Shown here in pieces: positions 15,960 through 26,000 of a DNA stretch of 38,845 bases (its first letter is position 1; each line of letters starts with the position of its first letter). Location of the stretch: the NCBI GenBank assembly GCA_022510565.1, contig JAFLTE010000022.1, positions 1 through 38,845 on the forward strand, in the 5' to 3' direction. The translations under genes and the position numbers were made by a program. This DNA comes from Lachnospiraceae bacterium (GTDB lineage: Bacteria; Bacillota; Clostridia; Lachnospirales; Lachnospiraceae). The notes beneath the pieces were generated by a model. That model saw only the letters and a program-made list of their open reading frames with translations, did not search any database and was not told the DNA's origin.

Positions 15960-16658
15960 ATGAGTGCATTGGTTGAGATTCGGGATATTTGCAAGATTTA
16001 TAATCCCGGTGAAAATGAAGTGAAGGCGTTAGACCATGTGAATCTGACGATTGAGGAGCAGGAATTTGTGGCGATTATCGGGCATTCCGGTTCGGGCAAG
16101 TCCACGCTTATGAATATGTTGGGCTGTCTGGATGTGCCCACCAGCGGAAACTATTATCTGCATGGTAACGATGTGGCGGGTCTTACGGACAACGAACTGT
16201 CGGACATCCGTAATCAGGAGATCGGATTTATCTTTCAGGGATTTAACCTGATTCCAAGCCTGACGGCATTGGAGAATGTGGAATTGCCGTTGATTTATCG
16301 GGGCGTATCCAAGAGGGAGAGGACACGTTTGTCCGATCAGGCGTTGGATAAAGTGGGGCTGGCGAACCGCAAGGATCACAAACCGTCGGAAATGTCCGGT
16401 GGTCAGCAGCAAAGAGTAGCCATTGCCAGAGCCATAGCGCAGGCACCGCCGATTATCCTTGCCGATGAGCCTACCGGCAACCTGGATTCCGCATCCACCA
16501 AGGAAATTTTGGAGATTCTCAAGAAACTGCATGAAGAAGGCAGGACGGTTATCCTGATTACGCATGACAATGAAATTGCAGCACAGGCGAAGCGGGTTAT
16601 CAGAATTATGGACGGCAGGATTGTGGAAGATTATATAAATGATGATAAGACAGCTTAA
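15960..16658 (+). CDS. ABC transporter ATP-binding protein, MacB/LolD type
   Basis: This 232-residue ATPase powers an exporter with the two genes that follow. Walker A is GHSGSGKST (41-49), the Q-loop FQGFNLIPS follows, the signature is SGGQQQR (146-152), Walker B is IILADE (165-170), and the H-loop is LITHD. The sequence is typical of the LolD/MacB/FtsE-like group: VEIRDICKIYNPGENEVKAL at the N-terminus. GGCGGAGAG upstream sets ATG 15960. An in-frame extension to 15882 lacks a ribosome binding site and adds non-conserved residues, so I reject it. The gene is followed by the adaptor after 44 bp. Confidence 0.95.
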   Translation: MSALVEIRDICKIYNPGENEVKALDHVNLTIEEQEFVAIIGHSGSGKSTLMNMLGCLDVPTSGNYYLHGNDVAGLTDNELSDIRNQEIGFIFQGFNLIPSLTALENVELPLIYRGVSKRERTRLSDQALDKVGLANRKDHKPSEMSGGQQQRVAIARAIAQAPPIILADEPTGNLDSASTKEILEILKKLHEEGRTVILITHDNEIAAQAKRVIRIMDGRIVEDYINDDKTA

Positions 16659-16702
16659 AGATGAGCCAAAGAGGATATTTAGATATGACAAGGGAGGATA
16701 AC

Positions 16703-18169
16703 ATGAGTAAGGAAACTGAAACCAAGAAGGAGAAGACACTGAGAACGCCTATGGATAAGAAGAAAAAGAGGAAAATCATACGCAGATGCGTATTGGGCGG
16801 CGTGGTGGTTTTATTTGTGCTTTTCAGGATAACCACCTCAATATCCGCTAAGAATGCAGGATTGATTGTTCAAACCGAAGCAGTGACGATACAGGATATC
16901 GAGCAGACGATGAATACGAGCGGCATAGTCAAGAGCGAGGAGACAAAAACCTACTTTGCTCCGCTTTCGCTGAAAATCGGAAGTGTGAGTGTGGCAGCAG
17001 GGGATAGCGTCAAGAAAGGACAGCCACTCATCGTATATGATGCTGGCGCATTGGAGAATGCCAGGCAGATGGAAGAACTGAAGCAGCAGGCAAGCGAGGG
17101 CGGCTATGAGAGTTCGATATATAAAAATAATAAATACATAGCAGAGTTGGGTGAGGCCAATGTAAATCTGGATGTGCTGGAACAGCAGATAGCTGACAGT
17201 GAGAACTACGTCAAAGAGCTGCAGCAGAAGATTGACGATAAAAAAGCGGCTTTAGCGCATGAGGGAACACTTCTGCAGATTTCTCTTCTTGACTGGTCGG
17301 ACAAACCGGATTCCGAGGAATATCTTAATCTGCAGAAACTCATACAGTACAACAGTTATGAGCAGCAGAATAACAAAGATATTCAGGCTTGGCAGAAAGA
17401 AATAGAGACTTATCAGGAGATAATTGCCGGCTATAAAGAATATCGCTCCGAGATGAAGGCACAGAAGAGCAGCGCCGAGAGCGGTTCTATGGACACGGGC
17501 AGCAAAAGCCAATTGGAAGCTAATACTCAGATGGAACGCCTCGGCAGTGAGGAAACACTGGCTTCCATGGAGGAGGTCAAGAACGGTATTCTTGCCGATT
17601 TCAACGGAATAGTGACAGAAGTGTCAGTCGTGGAGGGCGCAATTCCGATACAAGGGGAAAAGCTGGTTACATTGGAGAGTACGGATAAGGTGAAAGTAGA
17701 GATTACCGTATCGAAATATGATTTGGAGAAGATCGTGGTAGGACAGACGGCCACAATCAATATCGCGGGACAGAAATATGACGGCAAGGTGACCAGGATC
17801 AACGGTATGGCAACTACCAATGCCAGCGGTGCGGCAGTCGTAGGTGCGGAGATTGAAATAGATAATCCTGATTCTGCAATCTACTTGGGAATAGAAGCCA
17901 GGGTAGAAATACATATAGCCAGGGTGGCAGGTGCAGTGGCGATTCCCGTTGAATTGATCAATTCGGATAAGGAAGGTGACTTTGTCTTCATAGTGGATAA
18001 TGGTGTAGTCGTAAAGAAGCGCATCACAACAGGCATTACTTCTGACAGTTACAGCGAAGTAATCGAAGGTCTGTCAGAGGGTGATCAGGTTATTGCGGCA
18101 ACAGGAGCGGATTTGGAAGAAGGAATGGCGGTGACAGCCATTCCCTCAGGAGAAGCTGTTTCACAATGA
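16703..18169 (+). CDS. HlyD/MacA-like membrane-fusion (adaptor) protein
   Basis: This 488-residue adaptor has a basic cytoplasmic N-terminus, one transmembrane helix (about 29-46), and an extracellular part with a biotinyl-lipoyl-like half (about 65-115, GSVSVAAGDSVKKGQPLIVY), a long coiled coil (about 120-275), and a beta-barrel returning to IPVELINSDKEGDFVFIVDN near the end. It matches the MacA/YknX group that partners MacB-type permeases in Firmicutes. AGGGAGG (16691-16697) with 5-nt spacing supports ATG 16703; an in-frame ATG at 16661 lacks such a site. It lies between the ATPase and the permease in one operon. The exported substrate is unknown. Confidence 0.9.
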   Translation: MSKETETKKEKTLRTPMDKKKKRKIIRRCVLGGVVVLFVLFRITTSISAKNAGLIVQTEAVTIQDIEQTMNTSGIVKSEETKTYFAPLSLKIGSVSVAAGDSVKKGQPLIVYDAGALENARQMEELKQQASEGGYESSIYKNNKYIAELGEANVNLDVLEQQIADSENYVKELQQKIDDKKAALAHEGTLLQISLLDWSDKPDSEEYLNLQKLIQYNSYEQQNNKDIQAWQKEIETYQEIIAGYKEYRSEMKAQKSSAESGSMDTGSKSQLEANTQMERLGSEETLASMEEVKNGILADFNGIVTEVSVVEGAIPIQGEKLVTLESTDKVKVEITVSKYDLEKIVVGQTATINIAGQKYDGKVTRINGMATTNASGAAVVGAEIEIDNPDSAIYLGIEARVEIHIARVAGAVAIPVELINSDKEGDFVFIVDNGVVVKKRITTGITSDSYSEVIEGLSEGDQVIAATGADLEEGMAVTAIPSGEAVSQ

Positions 18170-18215
18170 GACTTAAAAACGTCTTAAGAACGCGGGAAAG
18201 GTACGGGTTGGCGTA

Positions 18216-19436
18216 ATGGCACAAATATGGGAATATATTAAGATTGCGCTTATGAATATTAAGAGCAATAAGGGAAGGTCCATTCTCACCATGCTGGGTA
18301 TTATCATCGGTATTGCATCCGTCATTCTGATTATTTCTATCGGTAACGGTATGAGAAGTGAGATCAACAGTGAGCTGGACAGTATGGCAGGCGGACAGAT
18401 TGTTCTGTATACCAATGATTCCGTGGAGGGTAACGATGTGGCCTTTACGGATGAGGATTTTGAACTGATTGAGGAAAAAGTGGAGAATGTCAAAGGCGCT
18501 ACACCTTATTACTCTATGTGGGCAGGTGCCAAAGGGCGCAAAGGTTATTTTGATGCCATTGTAGCCGCGGGTAATGATGCGCTGCAGTACTGTGTGGCAT
18601 CGGAGCCTATTGTGAGAGGCAGATACTTTACGGAGAGCGACTACCTTGCCGGCAATAAAGTGTGTGTCATTGATGAAAGCAGCGCCAGGATGCTTTTCGG
18701 GACAACGGACGTGGTTGGCATGGATTTTGAGGTGACAATCTATAATGTGACGCAGGATATGACGATTGTGGGCATCAGGCAGGATAACAGTTCAACGCTG
18801 ATTTCAATGCTGAACGGCAGCGGTTATCTGCAGGTGGAAATGCCTATCTCCACATTGGGCGCATGTTATGGGTTCTGGGTGGAGGATTTCTCGCAGTTCT
18901 ATATCGTTGCACAGAAAGCAGAGAATTCCGCGCAGGTTGCGGCGGACTCTATCCGATTGATGGAAGGAAAGCATAATGTGCGGGGAGAAAATAAGATTTT
19001 GATGGAGAGCTTTGCGGATTATCAGGCGCAGTATGACAGTATTTTGAGTGTTATTACAGTGTTTATCTCTTTTGTGGCTGCTATATCGCTTCTGGTAGGC
19101 GGTATCGGTGTCATGAACATCATGCTGGTGTCCGTTACGGAACGTACAAGGGAAATCGGCATCCGCAAATCTTTGGGAGCAAGAACCAATTCTATCCTGC
19201 TTCAGTTTTTGGCAGAGGCGGGAATCATCACGCTGATTGGCGGACTGATCGGAATTGCCATCGGAAGTCTGGGCGCAATAGGCATATGCGGTATGTTGGG
19301 ATTCCCTGCACAGGTAAAAGTAACGACAGTGGTGTTTGCGGCAGTTTTCTCATCGGCTGTAGGTATTTTCTTCGGCATTTATCCTGCCAGAAAAGCGGCA
19401 AAGCTAAGTCCCATCGAGGCACTGCGGCACGAGTAA
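18216..19436 (+). CDS. ABC transporter permease, MacB/FtsX type
   Basis: This 406-residue permease has one N-terminal transmembrane helix (about 22-45, TMLGIIIGIASVILIISIG), a MacB-type extracellular domain (about 46-275), and three C-terminal helices (about 283-310, 333-358, 370-392) with the FtsX core. VTERTREIGIRKSLGA (about 308-323) is the classic MacB coupling motif. Together with the ATPase and the adaptor it forms a MacAB-like exporter of an unknown substrate, such as a peptide, antibiotic or envelope component. It follows the adaptor by 46 bp and ends just before a strong terminator. Confidence 0.93.
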   Translation: MAQIWEYIKIALMNIKSNKGRSILTMLGIIIGIASVILIISIGNGMRSEINSELDSMAGGQIVLYTNDSVEGNDVAFTDEDFELIEEKVENVKGATPYYSMWAGAKGRKGYFDAIVAAGNDALQYCVASEPIVRGRYFTESDYLAGNKVCVIDESSARMLFGTTDVVGMDFEVTIYNVTQDMTIVGIRQDNSSTLISMLNGSGYLQVEMPISTLGACYGFWVEDFSQFYIVAQKAENSAQVAADSIRLMEGKHNVRGENKILMESFADYQAQYDSILSVITVFISFVAAISLLVGGIGVMNIMLVSVTERTREIGIRKSLGARTNSILLQFLAEAGIITLIGGLIGIAIGSLGAIGICGMLGFPAQVKVTTVVFAAVFSSAVGIFFGIYPARKAAKLSPIEALRHE

Positions 19437-19449
19437 GCAGAATTTTTGT

Positions 19450-19478
19450 AAAGAGTTGGCTTCCTGCCAACTCTTTTT
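19450..19478 (+). terminator. Terminator of the MacAB-like operon
   Basis: AAAGAGTTGGC (19450-19460) pairs with GCCAACTCTTT (19466-19476) around a 5-nt loop, with a T-run. Confidence 0.9.
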
Positions 19479-19512
19479 ATGTAATAGGAAAATGCTGTAA
19501 TCTTAAAGTGGA

Positions 19513-19550
19513 GCCAACAAGAATTGTGAAACAATTCTTGCAGAGTTGGC
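19513..19550 (+). promoter_or_regulatory. Hairpin and possible antiterminator overlapping the second terminator
   Basis: CAAGAATTGT (19518-19527) and ACAATTCTTG (19531-19540) form a perfect 10-bp hairpin with a 3-nt loop. The flanking GCCAAC (19513-19518) can pair with GTTGGC (19545-19550), which is the left arm of the following terminator. The two folds are mutually exclusive, as in an attenuator. Confidence 0.4.
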
Positions 19551-19571
19551 CGCCGGGCCAACTCTTTTTTT
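19543..19571 (+). terminator. Second terminator, same stem sequence as the first
   Basis: GAGTTGGCC (19543-19551) pairs with GGCCAACTC (19556-19564), followed by seven T. The stem GAGTTGGC/GCCAACTC is shared with the terminator 90 bp upstream. No clear promoter lies between this and the sugar-permease gene at 19669. Confidence 0.85.
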
Positions 19572-19668
19572 AGAGAATCTTTAGAGACAGTTTTGGTAAG
19601 ATGATGGCTGTAGGAAAATGCGTCATCAATGCACTGCAGCCGCGAATCGGAAGAAAGAATGAAAAGCA

Positions 19669-20556
19669 ATGAAAACACGTAAATCCGGTGCAAAACAGCA
19701 TAGAGATACGAGGGCTTTTGCTATGTTCATAGCGCCCAGTCTGTTGGGTGTGTTGATATTTGTACTGCTTCCGTTTCTGGATGTGCTCGGACGCTCCTTC
19801 CGCACGGTGGTCACGAAGCGTTTCGTAGGTTTTCAGAATTATGGGACGATTTTTGCCAATCAGGCATTTCGATTAGCGGTTAAGAATACATTCCGCTTCA
19901 CTTTGGTCTGTATACCGCTTTTGGTGGTGATTGGGCTCTTGATTGCGCTGCCTGTCAGCAGGATGAAGAGTGCGGGGAGTATTAAGTCCCTGTACCTGTT
20001 TCCGCTTGCCGTACCTACGGCTACGGTAGTTATCGTGTGGAAGGCGTTTTTCTACAGGCAGGGATTTTTAAATCTTGCCTTGACACGGCTTGGAGAGTGG
20101 AGCGGTTTGTGGGGAGAGGTACATAAGGACTATTTGGGCAGCAGCGCTGCTTTCTGGGTCCTGGTGTTCAGCTATATCTGGAAAAACGCAGGGTACACGA
20201 TTGTTCTGTGGCTGGCGGGCATTCTGGGAATTCCGAATGAGCTTCTGGAGGCGGCCAGAGTGGACGGTGCGTCCGAAAGGCAGTGTTTTTTCAGGGTGGT
20301 GCTTCCGAATTTAAAAGGCAGTCTGTACACTATCGTGATTCTGTCTTTTCTAAACTCTTTCAAAATATACAGAGAAGCCTATCTGGTGGCGGGTGCCTAT
20401 CCGCAGCAGGATATGTACTTGCTGCAGCATTTGTTTAATAACTGGTTTGTCAATCTGGATTTTGACAAGATGGCAGCGGCAACCGTCTGTGTGGGAGGTT
20501 TTTTGTTTATTGTAATTATGCTGTTACAGCATCTGTGGGATAAGCAGGATTCGTGA
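19669..20556 (+). CDS. Carbohydrate ABC transporter permease, MalF/UgpA-like
   Basis: This 295-residue, six-helix inner-membrane permease is of the binding-protein-dependent sugar type. The EAA coupling motif reads EAARVDGASERQCFFRVVLP in the C-terminal half. The N-terminal FIAPSLLGVLIFVLLPFLD is typical of MalF/UgpA-like subunits. The ribosome binding site is weak; an overlapping short ATG frame at 19660 ends after a few codons. It heads a three-gene set with a second permease and an HlyD-type adaptor. No solute-binding protein or MalK-type ATPase is present in the window, so a shared ATPase encoded elsewhere is presumed. The substrate is unknown. Confidence 0.9.
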   Translation: MKTRKSGAKQHRDTRAFAMFIAPSLLGVLIFVLLPFLDVLGRSFRTVVTKRFVGFQNYGTIFANQAFRLAVKNTFRFTLVCIPLLVVIGLLIALPVSRMKSAGSIKSLYLFPLAVPTATVVIVWKAFFYRQGFLNLALTRLGEWSGLWGEVHKDYLGSSAAFWVLVFSYIWKNAGYTIVLWLAGILGIPNELLEAARVDGASERQCFFRVVLPNLKGSLYTIVILSFLNSFKIYREAYLVAGAYPQQDMYLLQHLFNNWFVNLDFDKMAAATVCVGGFLFIVIMLLQHLWDKQDS

Positions 20557-20614
20557 ATTAAACAAAAGGTGTCGAAACAGAGTGTTTATATTATGACCCG
20601 GAGCAGCGCAGTTT

Positions 20615-21505
20615 ATGGGAAAAGAAAAGAATAGTTTACATAACTTAAGAATTTGGATTAGAAACATAAAAAAAGGCGTTACAATTTTCCTCATACTACT
20701 TCCTACAATTCTTGTCTGTCTGCCGATTATTCTTCTGGTGACGGGCTCCGTTATGAGCAGCGGAGAGCTTGAACAGCATCTGGGAACAGTGTTCTACGAC
20801 GGGGCAGAGTTTGTCAGTTGGAAAATCGTGCCTGACTATCCGACGTTTGGAAACTATGGGAAACTGCTTTTTATGAGTCCTCAGTTTTTCGTGTTGTTTT
20901 GGAATTCCGTGAAGATGGTGGGATGTATACTGGCAGGGCAGCTTATTGTGGGGGTGCCCGCAGCGTGGGCGTTCGCCGTGTATCAGGTTAGAGGAAGACG
21001 CGCGCTGTTTGCGCTTTATGTGGTGTTGATGCTTCTGCCTTTTCAGGTAACTATGCTGTCAAGCTATTTGGTGTTAAACAGACTGGCGATGCTTAATACA
21101 CAGGCAGCGGTGGTTCTTCCGGCAGTTTTTGCCACATTGCCGGTTTTTCTTACTTACGGCGGTTTTCGTGCTATTCCTGCACAGTTGTTCGAGGCGGCGC
21201 GGATTGACGGAGCGGAAGAATGGAGAATCTTCTGCGGAATCGGACTGCCATTAGGCAAAAGCGGACTGCTGTCGACACTTGTATTGGGATTCTTGGAATA
21301 TTGGAATATGATGGAACAGCCTATGGCATTTCTGGAAGATAAATCGTTATGGCCGTTGTCGCTATATCTTCCGGAGATTACATGGGAACAGGCAGGATTT
21401 GCATTTACCGCGTCGATTATTACCCTGATTCCCGCAGTGTTTGTCTTTATATGGGGACAGGACTATCTGGAGCAGGGTATTATTTTTTCCGGATTAAAAG
21501 AGTAA
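20615..21505 (+). CDS. Carbohydrate ABC transporter permease, MalG/UgpE-like
   Basis: This 296-residue partner of the preceding permease has an EAA motif EAARIDGAEEWRIFCGIGLP and six hydrophobic segments, including a first helix VTIFLILLPTILVCLPIILL. It has an extended periplasmic-facing loop between helices 1 and 2 (about 50-85). GGAG 11 bp upstream of ATG 20615 is the likely ribosome binding site. It forms the heterodimer channel with the first permease. It is followed after 41 bp by an adaptor protein on the same strand. Confidence 0.9.
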   Translation: MGKEKNSLHNLRIWIRNIKKGVTIFLILLPTILVCLPIILLVTGSVMSSGELEQHLGTVFYDGAEFVSWKIVPDYPTFGNYGKLLFMSPQFFVLFWNSVKMVGCILAGQLIVGVPAAWAFAVYQVRGRRALFALYVVLMLLPFQVTMLSSYLVLNRLAMLNTQAAVVLPAVFATLPVFLTYGGFRAIPAQLFEAARIDGAEEWRIFCGIGLPLGKSGLLSTLVLGFLEYWNMMEQPMAFLEDKSLWPLSLYLPEITWEQAGFAFTASIITLIPAVFVFIWGQDYLEQGIIFSGLKE

Positions 21506-21546
21506 TACAGTCGCCGCAATGCGGAGAATAAGTGGAGGAGTAGGCA

Positions 21547-22860
21547 GTGAAAGGAAGCAGGAAAAAGAAAATAGTCATAGCATTCTATGTGTTTTTAGGA
21601 TTTATGTGGCTCTGTACGGTAATTTCTAAGGCGGTTTATGCCTCCCGTCTGCCGATTGTCTCTACAGAGTCAATTGGGCAGAAATATGTGGAGCACATTG
21701 TGGAGGTGGATGGGATTGTCATTGCGGGTGATAAGATTCCCGTCACAGCACTGGGCGGCCTTCGGGTGGAAAAACTGATGGTGCAGACAGGTGACAGAGT
21801 GGAAGAAGGCGATGTAATTTTCACCGTGGATATGGATGATTTGGATGATATGATGGAGGAAAAACAGAGGGCAATCTCTCGGCTGCAGGTACAGATTGAT
21901 ACTCTTGTGTACAATGAGGAATTGGCGAGACAAAAAAGGGAACGGGAGGAACAGCGCGCCAGAGAGGATTATGACACGATTGCCAGGAGTCAAGACACAC
22001 TGGTGGGCAGGGCAACCAATGAGGTCAGCAAAATAGAGGATAAGATGTCTGAGCAAAACGGCGGTGAGACGAACGAAGATTTGCTGGAGGCCTTGCAGCA
22101 AGCCGCATATGCGGAGGCGGACGCGAAAGGGCGGAGGGATGATGCAATCAAGGAAGCAGGCAGAAGGGTGGAAGATATCACCGCACCGGACAGTCAGGAT
22201 GCCACGCTGGAAGTCAGTCGATTGGAACTGGCGGGCCTGCAGGAAGAATTAGCGTGCTTTCAGGAAATTAAAGATGGTGAAGGACGGATTTATGCAAAAC
22301 AGGGCGGGCTGATTACGGACATCTATATCAATACGGGAGGGCGGACTTCCGATTCGGCACTCATGCTGCTGGCAGATGATAACGTGCCCTGTCGGTTCAA
22401 GGCAGTTCTTACGCAGGAGCAGAAAAAGTACGTGGGCTTAAACGACACGATATCTCTCAAACTGGACGGGAGCGGCAAAGAGCAGGAATTGATAGTTAAT
22501 TATGTGGCGGAGAGCGGTTCTGCGTCGGGAAGCTACGAAGTTTACGTTGATCTTCCGGAAGGTGTAGGTATGCCGGGATTATCGGGAACGATGAGACACT
22601 CGGAACAGGGTGAGAGACATGCCTGCTGTGTTACACCCGGAACGGTTCATGCAGAAGGGATTAGAAACTATGTGTATGTAGTCAAGGAACGGCAGGGAAT
22701 TCTCGGGAAAGAGTACTATGCGGAGCAGATTAATGTGAAAGTGTTGGATGAAAATGACAGTTTTGTGGCGGTAGAAGGAGCATTGGACAGTGAAAGTCTT
22801 ATTATCTCCTCCTCCACTAAAGAGGTGAAGAACGGAGATGTTGTCAGGCTGGAAGAGTAA
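21547..22860 (+). CDS. HlyD-like membrane-fusion (adaptor) protein linked to sugar-type permeases
   Basis: This 437-residue protein starts at a GTG. Residues about 9-28 form a transmembrane helix. A biotinyl-lipoyl half follows (VTALGGLRVEKLMVQTGDRV, then VEEGDVIFTVD). A long, charged coiled coil spans about 100-225 (EEKQRAISRLQVQIDTL, KREREEQRAREDYD). A barrel and membrane-proximal part include EGIRNYVYVVKERQGILGKE. This resembles MacA/HlyD-family adaptors, but here it follows two MalFG-like importer permeases rather than a MacB or RND partner. The role is unknown. It may couple the complex to the cell surface or to another exporter. The gene closes the operon before a strong terminator. Confidence 0.85.
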   Translation: MKGSRKKKIVIAFYVFLGFMWLCTVISKAVYASRLPIVSTESIGQKYVEHIVEVDGIVIAGDKIPVTALGGLRVEKLMVQTGDRVEEGDVIFTVDMDDLDDMMEEKQRAISRLQVQIDTLVYNEELARQKREREEQRAREDYDTIARSQDTLVGRATNEVSKIEDKMSEQNGGETNEDLLEALQQAAYAEADAKGRRDDAIKEAGRRVEDITAPDSQDATLEVSRLELAGLQEELACFQEIKDGEGRIYAKQGGLITDIYINTGGRTSDSALMLLADDNVPCRFKAVLTQEQKKYVGLNDTISLKLDGSGKEQELIVNYVAESGSASGSYEVYVDLPEGVGMPGLSGTMRHSEQGERHACCVTPGTVHAEGIRNYVYVVKERQGILGKEYYAEQINVKVLDENDSFVAVEGALDSESLIISSSTKEVKNGDVVRLEE

Positions 22861-22887
22861 ATAAATGATTATCAAATATAAACGAAA

Positions 22888-22926
22888 AAGCGCTTGTTTG
22901 TTATCACAAACGAGCGCTTAATTTTT
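22888..22926 (+). terminator. Rho-independent terminator after the adaptor gene
   Basis: A 14-bp stem (22888-22901 with 22906-22919, containing AAGCGCTT and one G-U pair) with a TATC loop and a following T-run. Confidence 0.9.
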
Positions 22927-23039
22927 CTCGATACTCTAGTATGTAGTTTACCACATCAGAAAATAAAAGTCTAGTAATTTTTTCTTTTCTCTCTAAAATA
23001 AAACATGTAGATAACAGGTTTGGGAGAAGGAGGTCATGC

Positions 23040-26000
23040 ATGAGTACACAACACAGGAGCCGAAGTCTGTCGCGGCAGGCGGAAGAGGACTATCTTGAGA
23101 AGACGCTTGACGTGGTGAAGGATAATCTGGAGAACTACGGGCGGGAAGTTAATCGTATGCAGGGAGATATCGATGAGATGCTGGCGCATTATCACGACAA
23201 TGATGTGGAAGTATACACCATCTTAAACAATACCATAACCCTGCACGAACACATGAAGCGTGCGCTGGTGCGAAATGAGAAAGCCTTAAGTAAACCCTAT
23301 TTTGGCAGAATTATTTTTCGTGACGAGTCACTTGGCAAGGAAGAATCCATCTATATCGGCAAGGGTGGCATCTCTAAAGACACAACTCACTGGATGGTAG
23401 TGGATTGGCGGGCTCCGGTGGCAAATGCCTACTACGAGAACGGGCTGGGCAAATGCAGCTACGAAGCGCCGGGTGATGTGCAGATTGAGATTGATTTGGA
23501 GCACAAACGTACCTATGAGATTGAATCCGGCAAGCTCTTAGACTATTTTGACAGCGAAGTGATTGCCAACGATGATTTGCTTACAAAATACCTTGCCAAG
23601 AACAAACAGGCGGTCCTAAGTGAAATCGTTGCGACCATTCAGAAGGAGCAGAACGAAATCATCAGGAAATCTCCCTACCACAATATTATTGTGCAGGGAG
23701 TGGCGGGCTCCGGTAAAACTACCGTGGCAATGCACCGCATTTCCTACATCCTCTACAACTATGAGGAGCGGTTTAAACCGGATGACTTCTATATCGTGGG
23801 AAGCAATCGAATTCTGCTTAATTACATTACAGGCGTACTGCCCGACTTGGATGTGTACGGCATACGACAGATGACGATGGAGCAGCTTTTTGTCAGACTG
23901 CTGTATGAAGATTGGGATGACAAAAAATACAGCATTAAGAGTGTAGATAAGAAAGGAATGACTCGGAAAGCGGAACGTAATGTTGGGCGTAATGAAAGCA
24001 GCCGCCCCCAAGCTGCCGAGAGCATCAAGGGCAGTTCTCTGTGGTTTCATGACTTGGAGGAGTACTGCCGGAAATTGGAGTATGACACCATTCCCCATGA
24101 GTCCGTATATCTGAATCCGAAGCAGTTCGTAGAGGGAATTAAAGACGGTAAAATCGGCGTGTATGATGAGACACAAGGGCAGTCCGGCGATGCGAAGAAT
24201 CTTGTCTGTCTGCTTGACGGTGGTGCCATAGAGCGATATATTCAGCAAAATCCCACTGTCTCCATACAAAGTAAAATCAATATGCTGAACACACGCCTGA
24301 GAGGTAAAATAAAGGAGGAATTTCTGGGTAAAGGCATTAAGTATACGGAGGCGGAGAGAAAAGCCATCCTGAAAGCATACCGAGGGGTCTTTGGAGGTAA
24401 GGTATGGAAACAATCTATTTTTGAATTGTACCGCGACTTTCTGCTCAGGCAGCGGGGAAAGGGATATTTCGACATCCCCGACACGGAATTTGACGTTTAT
24501 GATTTGGCAGCGCTCGCCTATCTCTATAAGAGAGTCAAAGAAACCGAAGTCATCAGTGAAGCACACCATGTCGTAATTGATGAGGCGCAGGATTTCGGTA
24601 TGATGGCATATCATGTCCTGAAATTCTGCATTTATCGCTGCACCTACACCGTCATGGGAGATGTATCGCAGAATATCCATTTTGGATACGGTTTAAATGA
24701 CTGGGAGGAACTGAAAGAATTACTCCTGACAGATTCCATGGACAGTTTCGGGATTCTTAAGAAAAGCTATCGTAACACAGTGGAGATATCTGATTTTGCC
24801 ACCAATATACTGCATCATGGGCAGTTCTCGGTCTACCCCGTAGAACCCATTATCAGACACGGTAACCCTGTACATGTGCAGCAGGTTGCAGACCGGACGG
24901 AATTGATTCGTACAGCCGCTGATATTTGCAGGCGTTGGCTGGGTGAGAATACCGTGCCGGGGCATGACGGGGCCGGGGCGGAAACATCGGATAGAGGAGT
25001 CAAAGCCGAGACCATTGCCGTGGTTTGCCGCGACCGGGAATCTGCCGCTGCGACTGCGGGAGAGCTGTCCCAATACGTGGAGGTGATTGAAAGCGACCCG
25101 GAAAAAGCTGTTTTTGAAAGCGGTATTATGGTACTTCCGGTTGAATACACCAAGGGACTTGAATTTGATGCGGTACTGATTATGGACCCTTCACGCGAGG
25201 ATTATCCTGTGGACGACGGTCACGCGAAACTGCTCTATGTAGCAGCCACCCGCGCACTCCATGAGTTGTGTGTGCTTCATACCGGAAACCTTACGGGACT
25301 GATTGCAGACCCGATTAAGCCTGAGCTGCTTCAAGAAAGAAAAGTTGCGGCAGTCCATGTGCAGTCTAATAGAAAAGTACCCGCTGCATACACGCAGGAA
25401 GAACAGAAAGCATCTGATGGTTTTGTATCATCAGATAAGTATGTAAAACCGACGATTGTTAATAAACCGGCTAAAGCAACAACTATTCCTGCTGAAACCT
25501 CTATGAAGGAGCGCGGAAATAATAGTCCTGAAATTACGCAGCAAGAACCGCAAGATTCCATAATCGCAGGAAAAATGAAAAATGACATCAGTGTCACAAC
25601 TGCTTTTAACTTCGGCGATATGCCTGCCACCGAGAAACTTCGTCCGCCCGGACACGCTAAGATTGATTTGGCTGTGCGGTGGGTGACGAAACAGCAGGAC
25701 GGGCTTTATCTGCACAGTCGATACGGTGTACTGCGGTTAAGTCCGATCGGAAGCGCTATCGTTCGGGTGACTTTCGCCAAAGGGGTTCAGATTAAAGACG
25801 GAATGAACGACAAAATCGCCGTGAAATCCATCGACAAGAGGTGGATGTATAAAGAATCCGGTCAAACTGTGGATTTGATGACAGACGAACTATGGATTCA
25901 AGTCGATAAATCCACCGGAGCAATCCGCTATATGACGAGAGATAAGAAACTGCTTCTTGCGGAGCGCTCTAATGAATGCCGACAGTTGGAAAGCGGAGCG

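Noticed and set aside
23036..23093. ATG at 23036 as the helicase start
   Set aside because: It is in a different frame and stops after a few codons; ATG 23040 fits both frame and spacing.
23616..24680. A 354-codon minus-strand frame inside the helicase gene
   Set aside because: Antisense shadow of conserved helicase motifs; no start signal and no recognisable motif.
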